Part shown: piece by piece, positions 58,401 to 64,000 of the stretch | How the letters are laid out: the number at the start of each line of letters is the position of its first letter | Numbering within the stretch: the stretch's first letter is position 1 | Assembly: GCA_963971285.1 (NCBI GenBank) | Contig: OZ020246.1 | Location: 20,381,217-20,445,216 of the forward strand | Direction: 5' to 3' | DNA length: 64,000 nucleotides | Source: Astropecten irregularis | Lineage: Eukaryota; Echinodermata; Asteroidea; Paxillosida; Astropectinidae | Made by a program: the position numbers and the translations under genes | The notes under the pieces: model-generated | Databases searched by the model: none | Seen by the model: the letters and a program-made list of their open reading frames with translations, nothing else | What the model was told of the DNA's origin: nothing

Positions 58401-59154
58401 CTTTAAGAATAATTGTTTAAAAAAAGGTATTCTGTGTTTATTTCCGTCTTTTGAAATCGCTTGTCTGGCTTAACTGGCACGCTTGACTCTCCGTGATTCC
58501 TAAGAAAATGACTTGGTCAGGATATTGATGAGGAATGAATATTTAAACGTAGGCCGTAATATAATAATAATACAATGTAAAAGTTGTTTCTTTACTTTTA
58601 GAGACTCAGAGGTCATATCGTAATTATTATCGTAGGACTATCCGTATAATTTACTTACCACAATGTCCCCAGATGGTTCCCACGTCTACAAGACTATTTT
58701 CCGATACCCATTTATCCCAATCGAACCTCGGTTTTGTGACAGCGATCCGACTGTCTTTAGGTGCTTTGGTATTTTTGGCAACACTGCCCCCGTCCGTCTT
58801 ATTGACCGTCTTTTGCCTGCCACGGATGTCTTCCGCCGAAGAGGGCGCTTTACTGACGGCATCAGAGGAGTGACCACCAGTACCTTGGTCCCTCAGAGTT
58901 TTCTCGTTTGTCTTCGCTCCTGCGTCGGTGTCGGTCCGAATAGCGACACCGCCGGCTGGGTTCGCTGGCTTCACGACCGCCGGGCCAAAATCGAATTTGG
59001 GCGGGCCGATGTTCACCTTGACGCCATGGTGATGGGCGTTGGCTTCTAAAGTGTCTGATGCCGGAGGGTGGTTGAAGAAACAGAGATAGAGACCAAAAAC
59101 GACAGAGACTGTGACCATGCCACCGATGAAGCCACGTTTGAACGTCATTTTCAT
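52402..59154 (-). CDS. Membrane-anchored or secreted ML (MD-2-related lipid-recognition) domain protein
   Basis: Five exons on the minus strand: 58,659-59,154; 55,865-55,960; 53,782-53,937; 53,152-53,201; 52,402-52,482. Junction phases are 1, 1, 1, 0, all GT-AG, giving an open frame of 292 residues from the first in-frame ATG (A at -3; an in-frame stop precedes it) to TGA. Residues 1-8 are basic, about 9-27 hydrophobic (FIGGMVTVSVVFGLYLCFF), 34-158 a polar, probably disordered Thr/Asp/Lys/Gly-rich linker, and about 160-292 a full ML domain. Its four cysteines (165, 225, 245, 285) fit the two conserved disulfides of the family, 165-285 and 225-245. ML proteins such as NPC2, MD-2 and GM2 activator bind lipids in a beta-cup. 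The N-terminal helix may be a signal anchor or a signal peptide. All four introns carry transposons. Confidence 0.85.
52607..52973. mobile_element. Family A MITE in ML gene intron 4
   Basis: TTAAAGGTAATCATACTTTG and CAAAGTACGATAGTACCTTTAA at the ends. It makes up 367 of the 669 bases of this intron. Confidence 0.85.
53152..53201 (-). CDS. ML gene exon 4 (50-nt small exon)
   Basis: A small exon, phase 1 to 0, acceptor TCTCATTACAG, donor GTAAGT. It reads SKYYMKELHVPMLVPS and completes the C-P...G-x-x-Y-x...x-P pattern of the family. Confidence 0.82.
53490..53656. mobile_element. hAT-like MITE fragment in ML gene intron 3
   Basis: ATAGCAGAAGCGAGTGTTCG, AATATTGGGTCTTCTAGC with C runs, and the right end TCTAGAACCGCGCCTG. 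The left end is missing. Confidence 0.7.
53782..53937 (-). CDS. ML gene exon 3
   Basis: 156 nt, phase 1 to 1, acceptor TTATTTGCAG, donor G|GTCAGT. It reads KPVESGSIFVSVMYGDMSFY, then DKSLDIC and TFFDCPMAA, which are the SG-strand, the D-x-C and the C-P-x-x-x-G signatures of ML domains. Confidence 0.88.
54027..54373. mobile_element. Family B MITE in ML gene intron 2
   Basis: Inverted relative to 19,833: AACAGCTCTTAAATTCTATC, CGACTAAAACCCGACTCAAT, TTCTGGATACACCACTTCAG, TTGCCAATCCTGTCCTGTAC. The terminal TTAA is degraded at the right. Confidence 0.7.
55497..55674. mobile_element. Family K palindromic MITE in ML gene intron 2
   Basis: CCACCAAGAGTTTGCAACGC, ATTGGCCCATCACAATTC and GCATTGTGATTGGCCAACGC, GTTGCAAACTTTTGGTGTCG are the arms. 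The right end GGGATCGCCCG abuts the next element. It matches the interrupted copy at 30,929-31,230. Confidence 0.75.
55675..55801. mobile_element. Family C palindromic MITE in ML gene intron 2
   Basis: AATGGGAGACTTTGGAGAAC and AAAAGTCTCCCATT ends, with AACAGCGCACGCGCAAAAC inside. It lies 63 bases from the donor side of ML exon 2 and directly adjoins the family K element. Confidence 0.82.
55865..55960 (-). CDS. ML gene exon 2
   Basis: 96 nt, phase 1 to 1, acceptor TTGATTGGCAG, donor G|GTAAGA. It reads EPDPPVIGKVLLMKDEDRGG then LKVVVVLNTTF, the first beta strands of the ML fold with an NTT glycosylation site. It was located by matching phase and by filling the gap between exon 1 and exon 3. 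Confidence 0.83.
56655..57011. mobile_element. Family A MITE in ML gene intron 1
   Basis: TTAAAGGTATTATCATACTT and AAAGTATGACAGTATACCTTTAA ends; a more diverged copy. Confidence 0.82.
57165..57571. mobile_element. Mariner-like MITE (TA-flanked) in ML gene intron 1
   Basis: TA then CAGGGTGTCCCAGAAAA, CCGCAACACTG at the left; CAGTGTTGCGTTTTTGTG, GTACACCTTG then TA at the right. Inner arms TGATACAGCCATGTCTTGGC and GCCAAGACATGGCTGTATCA are exact inverses. TA flanks suggest Tc1/mariner. It is about 407 bp with no transposase frame. Confidence 0.78.
57703..57736. repeat. (GTTT)n microsatellite
   Basis: About eight tandem GTTT units. Confidence 0.85.
57950..58527. repeat. Direct repeats of about 105-110 bp flanking a family A MITE
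   Basis: TTAAAAAAAGGTATTCTGTG, TTTATTTCCGTCTTTTGAAA and CCTAAGAAAATGACTTGGTC occur in the same order at 57,950-58,051 and again at 58,416-58,527, on either side of the MITE at 58,052-58,406. The two copies differ by small indels. Confidence 0.8.
58052..58406. mobile_element. Family A MITE in ML gene intron 1, between direct repeats
   Basis: TTAACGGTAGTATCATACTT and AAAGTATGATACTACCTTTAA ends. It is one of the least decayed copies and retains GATCTTTTAAAAGATC at the centre. Confidence 0.87.
58659..59154 (-). CDS. ML gene exon 1: anchor, linker, start of ML domain
   Basis: 496 nt, donor G|GTAAGT, phase 1. It encodes MKMTFKRGFIGGMVTVSV, the linker, and ends VDVGTIWGHC, the first domain cysteine. 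A GTG 15 codons upstream is in frame, but the first ATG is at 59,154. Confidence 0.85.
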
Positions 59155-59395
59155 CCTTTTCTCTGTGGGTAACTTGAAAAGCGCCGGAGGATATATCACA
59201 AGTTGATGATCGGCAGTCGCACAATATTGAGCCTGATGTACGTGGCTATGACGTCATCTGCTCATGATCTTGAAGACAATACAGATGGATTAAGACAAAA
59301 TTACATCTGTAAACATAATCATATTGCTCATCACATTTCCGGACAACTCAGCTGTTCATGAGGATAAGTAGGTGGAACCATAGCTAGGCCTATAC

Positions 59396-61126
59396 TAGTC
59401 TTGGTCCAAGACTTTAAAGCTCGATAACGGACCCCATCGTGCCATTGCGCCCTCTCGTGACTTCATTTGACCCAGCTGCTCGCATTACAGTCTTGGGCAT
59501 TTCCTATGAATTGTTTAACTTTTTCTTTATTTTTCCTTCGGATTTCCGGAGGAACCAATCAGCGCCCGCAAAAATCCAGTTGAATTGGTATCTAATGAAT
59601 ATGGATGACCTGTAACGAATGACCTCTGTGTACCATGCTAATGCAGTATCGTACGTGACTAGTACTGTACTATGCTTCGGTGTCGATCGTGGGATCGGTA
59701 ATAATCACGGTGCGCTGTGGTATTGTCATGGGGAATTGAAATAATGTCTGCGTTGCCTACTGCTTGCTATAGTTGTCATGATAGTATACTTACTATTCAT
59801 CGCATAGTCGGACATGCCTGATGCATGAGGGCATTGAACACTGTTACTCTACACACGATCTATTTCTATTATGGTAAACAACAGAAAGCTGGTGGTACAC
59901 ACACATTGGGGGTGCGTAATTAACTCTAGCTTTCCACAAACGAGACACTACCGCATGGATTTGAATGTAGCCGCCATGAAGTGTCTGCGATTCAACAAGC
60001 ACGGAATCGATCATGCAGCTCATGCCCCGGTCACAACCGGGTGCGGTGGACGTACGAAAAAAAATCTCAGGGTCAAACGCAGGGGACAGCGATTGTTGAA
60101 TGACGTACGATATTCTCATCAGTGGTCATTTGCGATTGTGTGTAGCGTCATATGAGTCTGCCCGCGGTTGACCGGGGAGGTGTCACGCGGCCTCACTTGC
60201 AGGTAACGTGCGGATCATGTGCATATAACGTGCATATAACGTGCATATCACGTGCGAAAAACCGTGAGATCATGCGACTGCCCGTCCGGCTATGCGATTG
60301 GTCGTACGGACTATAAGTTTGTCGCACATGTGATGCACGTTTTATGCACGTGTTCCGCACGTTTAATGCACGTGACACTTGCGAGTGTCGTGTGAGGGCC
60401 GTGAGGTAGCCGTGCGGCGTTGCGCTGTGTCGCACAGGCAAACGTACGATGGAATCAAATTGTCAATCGCAAGTACGACTGAGTTATAGGTACGTTATTC
60501 GCACGTTTAATACGTTATTCGCACGTTTGACTGAAGGGTCATGTACGTCTGCCTTGCGGTGGTATGCGGTTTGTATGCGTCCAGAAAATCTCAAACGAAT
60601 CGCTTGCAAAAATTGAGCACGTTCAATTCCCCTCTGCGGCTTGTTAGCGATTAGATTTCCCGCACGGACCATTGCGAATATCGTGAGGGCCCCTTGCATA
60701 GAATGCACGTTTGTATGCGAATTTGATCGCAAAGTGCCCGTAGACTGCACGCAACCCGGTTGTGACCGGGGCATCAGACTGTCTTATAAACCACGCGCTG
60801 AGACAATAGATATATAAGGATTTTTTTTATAATGTCTGGTCGAGACTGTCTGGACGCGGACTGTCTCGCGTTTGTTTACCGAATTTCAGCAGCTCCAACC
60901 GCCGTACCGTGACGCTCACACGGCCCGCTTGGCATCCTATTTTGCATTTCAACGTAAATCATGAATATTCATAATAAGGTACCTAATTGGCATACAAAGG
61001 CCACGCCTCGGTTTATAGGAAATGCCCAAGACTGTAATGCGAGCAGCTGGGTCAAATGAAGTCACGAGAGGGCGCAATGGCACGATGGGGTCCGTTATCG
61101 AGCTTTACAGTCTTGGACCAAGACTA
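59396..61126. mobile_element. 1.73-kb Mutator-like element, 112-bp inverted repeats, 9-bp target duplication
   Basis: The left arm 59,396-59,507 and the right arm 61,015-61,126 are inverted copies with a single mismatch in 112 bases (ACTTTAAAGC versus ACTGTAAAGC). The termini are TAGTCTTGGTCCAAGAC and GTCTTGGACCAAGACTA. The 9-bp direct repeat GGCCTATAC flanks it at 59,387-59,395 and 61,127-61,135. Long terminal inverted repeats with a 9-bp duplication fit Mutator-like elements. The interior has no transposase frame, so it is non-autonomous. It starts 242 bp upstream of the ML gene's ATG. A smaller element is nested at 60,023-60,773. Confidence 0.88.
60023..60773. mobile_element. Nested 751-bp element, TGCCCCGGTCACAACCGGGT ends
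   Basis: TGCCCCGGTCACAACCGGGT at the left is exactly mirrored by ACCCGGTTGTGACCGGGGCA at the right. TCA occurs on both sides (60,020-60,022 and 60,774-60,776), a possible 3-bp target duplication. The interior is rich in CGTGCA/GCACGT words (ACGTGCATATAACGTGCATA, CACGTTTTATGCACGTG, ATTCGCACGTTTAATACG) and does not encode a recognisable protein. Confidence 0.82.
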
Positions 61127-61138
61127 GGCCTATACAGG

Positions 61139-61355
61139 CACCGGCGCACCCAGGACTTTGTCTTGGGTGGGGGGGGGGGGGGCCTCAAAGAAAATATTTC
61201 TCCCACAAAACGCCCAACAAACATTTTGTGACTCCCCCCTTCCTCCTCCTCTTCCTCTCCCTTTCCCTCCAGTCCCCCTTTTTTCCATTTTTTTTTTCAG
61301 GGACCCTCGGGGGGGGGGGGGGGGGGGGGGCTCAAGCCCCCTGGGTGCGCCACTG
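61139..61355. mobile_element. hAT MITE with exact 8-bp target duplication TATACAGG
   Basis: CACCGGCGCACCCAGG at the left and CCTGGGTGCGCCACTG at the right. TATACAGG flanks both sides (61,131-61,138 and 61,356-61,363). The interior has two long G runs and a pyrimidine stretch. It is inserted immediately beside the 9-bp duplication of the Mutator-like element, sharing four of its bases. Confidence 0.88.
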
Positions 61356-61363
61356 TATACAGG

Positions 61364-62589
61364 TTAATGGGAACCCCCCCCCCTCCAAAAAGCTGAAGAG
61401 TCATGGCAATTACCTTCCTAAAAATCAGTCAAACGCAATAATCTCACCAAATTATGATTGAAGGACGGTTTTAGAGCAAATTAATTGCATGGTTCGACCC
61501 ATATTTATGTCCCAGGCCCCCGCAAGAAGTCATCGTGATAGTGTCATGCATCATTTTATGCATAATAACGAAAAAATGACACGTCCGCAGGGAATTTATA
61601 CCTGGTTACAATTAACATGCGGGTAGCACAAGTGTTAACAATGCGCATTTTCTACGAGGCAAATCCAACGTTTCATTAGGTCGACTTCGTTCCCAATTTC
61701 TTTTGTTTTATAACTCCATACATCATTGTTCCAACATTGCCGCGCCAACAAACAAGCTATAGCTCCATGTTCCAACTTCCAGGCTAAGTTAAATGATATA
61801 GAAATATACAATTTAAATCTCGTACTTACCGTGTACTATACAGATGCAGTAACGGAGCATATCTGTACTCGAACAGATTTGATTATTGCACAAGAATCGA
61901 AACAGTGTTTCAGTTTGTCATGGCCAAAAACAATCAGGGGGCTTCCATGTAATAACGCTTCAACCCTTGACACCCCACCGTTGCCCCACTGTGAGTGCGA
62001 CTGCAACATGCAAATGATCGAAGCTCAGCCAGTGTATTGAATGCAATTCATTGTCTTTAGCCAGACGATCTCTTTATCTCGGTCAGCACTGCTGATAACA
62101 AAGAACAGCTGATCTTGTCGTAGTCCAAACCGACGATAACTTCGACTTGAGACAAGTCTAACGGTAAATACAGACCTCACATCAGAGTGCGTTATTGTTC
62201 TGAACGTTTCCAGAAATTTCGCAATGCGATATATTATATTACTTTGTCAAAAAATATCCGCTCGTACACGTTTCGCAACGGAGGTTGTGTTGTTGTATGG
62301 GGCTCAATTCAGCTTACTGCTTGTCATTTGATCGTTGTAGCACATAATTCGTTGACCTTTTTTCCCTCGTGTCGTTCGTTGTTTGTCAACGTTCCAAATA
62401 TAAACGCGCTCCAGTCTGTAGCAACATTGTATGTAAATTTCCCGGGGGGGGGGGGGGGGGGGGGGATCATCCTGCGAAAGATCATAATGTTGCTACTGCG
62501 ATATTTGTAGGCATATGTAGGTAGATTTCCAAGATTCTGCATGTACATGTGCATAATTATAGCTTGCATAATTGTATTTGTATGTTATA
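61364..62589. other. Intergenic, no gene recognised
   Basis: No supported gene. A G-run of about 24 lies at 62,442-62,465, and a C-run near 61,375. Confidence 0.4.
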
Positions 62590-62716
62590 CCATGGAGGAA
62601 GGTATACCAGGGAGAAATAAGTCCTACAAATGGATGGATTTGTGGAAAAATTTCCATAAAACTTCAGTTAATTTAATAAGTTCAGTTAATGGAGGAAAGA
62701 ACTTATTCCTCCATGG
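62590..62716. repeat. Palindromic repeat (CCATGGAGGAA ends)
   Basis: CCATGGAGGAAGGTATACC and, at the right, TTATTCCTCCATGG mirror each other; GAGAAATAAGTCC and GAACTTATTCC also pair. It is likely another small MITE. Confidence 0.5.
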
Positions 62717-64000
62717 TTAGATGATTGGTCCCTGAACAAGAGGCTATGTTGAGTATATATACCTTTAACCCCCCCCCCCCAAAAAAAAAGCCATAATGCT
62801 TGTGAAACATAACTGTAACTGATGCTAAATAGGATATTCCAGTTGATGAAAGTCACAACATTTATAACATCCGCATGTTTTTTTCTTGGTTTCTTGGCCC
62901 AGCTAGCATTGATTTCATACTATTCAGCCGTCCCCCACATGATCCTGCAGTATCTGGGGTATAGTATGACCATCTCCATGGTATGAGAACTACATGTACT
63001 ACTTTGATATTTGAAAGGTGAAACTTTGTGCGTACTCTACACTGATTGAAACATACAATGAACACAGGGGTTTGTCCTTGTATAGCCAGGCACAAAATGA
63101 TGCAGTCTCAATTTGTTTCTGGATTGTGGGAGGAATACATCTTCCACGATGGGAAGGAGCGAATTTTGTCCTAGGTCAGCAAATTTAAGATTTTTAAGGC
63201 CAGTGGACCCAGTAGTCCACATACATGTATTAAGGGAGATGTTTCCAGTTTATGGACATAAAGTCAGACTTTGCGTGTGTTGTACAAGGTCAAACAAGGT
63301 TTACAAGGTTAACATTTTATGTAGAATAAATACAATTGACCAAGGCAGGATTCGAACCAGTATCCAATGGATCTGTGGTAATAAATTAATCTAATCCATT
63401 GTGGTTTTTTGGTGATAAGGCTTAATTAACTGAATTTCAAAGAAGTCTTGATTAATTTTAGGGACATTTTTCAAACTTCCACAAATCCATCCATTTGTAA
63501 ATGTGTCTGAAGGTGGAGGCCACTATATGTGATGCTGAATCAATTAAGTATAAAAATTAACGATTGTTTGAAGTTTGACAATCCCTTCACAAAATGTATA
63601 TCGAGACAATCTTTTAATTTCCATATAAAATATTATTTTATTCATTTAGAATAAGCTATGAGGAAGATAAGAGCATAAGGTTTGTGTGTAGTTTAACATA
63701 GAGGGGAGAATGGGAGGAGCTACAGCCAACTCCACCCTCCGAACAAGCTGAAGAAGTTTCAGTCTTTATACATCATTTTTGACCATATTGTAAGCCTTTT
63801 ATCTTTTTTTTTGTAATCCTTGTAATCCTACATATGTGAAAATAACCAAGATGACATAATCACGATGGTCTAGTAATTGAGTTTATGTCTGGCACATTCT
63901 ATGTCTACTTCTCGCATCATATTGGAAATTGTAGTTGATGCTTTTGTTGGGTACTTTGTGCAAAGACAACGCAGACAAATAATCAAGCAGACTTATTAAG
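62717..64000. other. Intergenic, with a tRNA-like fragment at 63,340-63,375
   Basis: No gene. On the minus strand at 63,340-63,375 is ACTGGTTCGAATCCTGCCTT and GGTCAATTGTA, a degraded B-box of the SINE type seen at 37,381. Confidence 0.4.

Noticed and set aside
59871..60155. Transposase or other protein inside the Mutator-like element
   Set aside because: The 94-codon frame crosses the boundary of the nested element at 60,023, so it cannot be an ancestral coding sequence, and it has no motif.
62324..62569. Protein with a poly-Pro stretch on the minus strand
   Set aside because: The proline run is the translation of a G homopolymer; the rest has no coding features.

Overview
This window is animal nuclear DNA, not bacterial or viral. 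Coding sequence is sparse and interrupted by phased GT-AG introns, AATAAA signals lie downstream of stops, and most of the space is AT-rich non-coding DNA filled with short palindromic transposons and tRNA-derived SINE-like repeats. A multi-SRCR receptor, a TRIQK orthologue and the repeat landscape (frequent GGCCTATA-type words, homopolymer-G/C hAT MITEs) suggest a marine invertebrate deuterostome, probably an echinoderm or possibly a hemichordate. That placement is inference, not proof.

Four protein-coding loci can be supported. (1) 26,621-34,178, plus strand: eight exons, all phase 1, encoding six scavenger-receptor cysteine-rich (SRCR) domains, a transmembrane helix and a proline-rich cytoplasmic tail; the signal-peptide exon was not found. 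(2) 38,386-39,308, minus strand: a complete two-exon, 77-residue TRIQK protein. (3) 45,958-47,156, plus strand: an intronless type II membrane glycosyltransferase-like gene with a DDD motif and one single-base frameshift; a paralogous C-terminal and 3' UTR fragment lies about 5 kb upstream. (4) 52,402-59,154, minus strand: a five-exon gene, reconstructed here from splice phases, for a 292-residue protein with an N-terminal hydrophobic anchor, a long polar linker and a complete C-terminal ML (MD-2-related lipid-recognition) domain. These genes do not form an obvious pathway. The SRCR and ML families are both often linked to innate immunity or lipid recognition, but I see no sequence evidence that the two genes work together.

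Region by region: 1-26,600 has no gene I can support and holds a 54-bp minisatellite (12 units), at least nine families of palindromic MITEs and two or three SINE-like repeats. 26,600-34,400 is the SRCR gene with MITEs in its introns. 34,400-41,350 holds TRIQK and its flanks. 41,350-48,700 holds the glycosyltransferase locus and its partial duplication. 48,700-51,000 is two hAT MITEs with exact 8-bp target-site duplications. 52,100-59,200 is the ML gene, with transposons in all four introns. 59,387-61,363 is a stack of mobile elements just upstream of it: a 1.73-kb element with 112-bp terminal inverted repeats and a 9-bp target duplication (Mutator-like), carrying a nested 751-bp element, and abutted by a hAT MITE. 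61,400-64,000 has no supported gene.

No CRISPR array, operon, canonical tRNA, rRNA or viral gene was seen.
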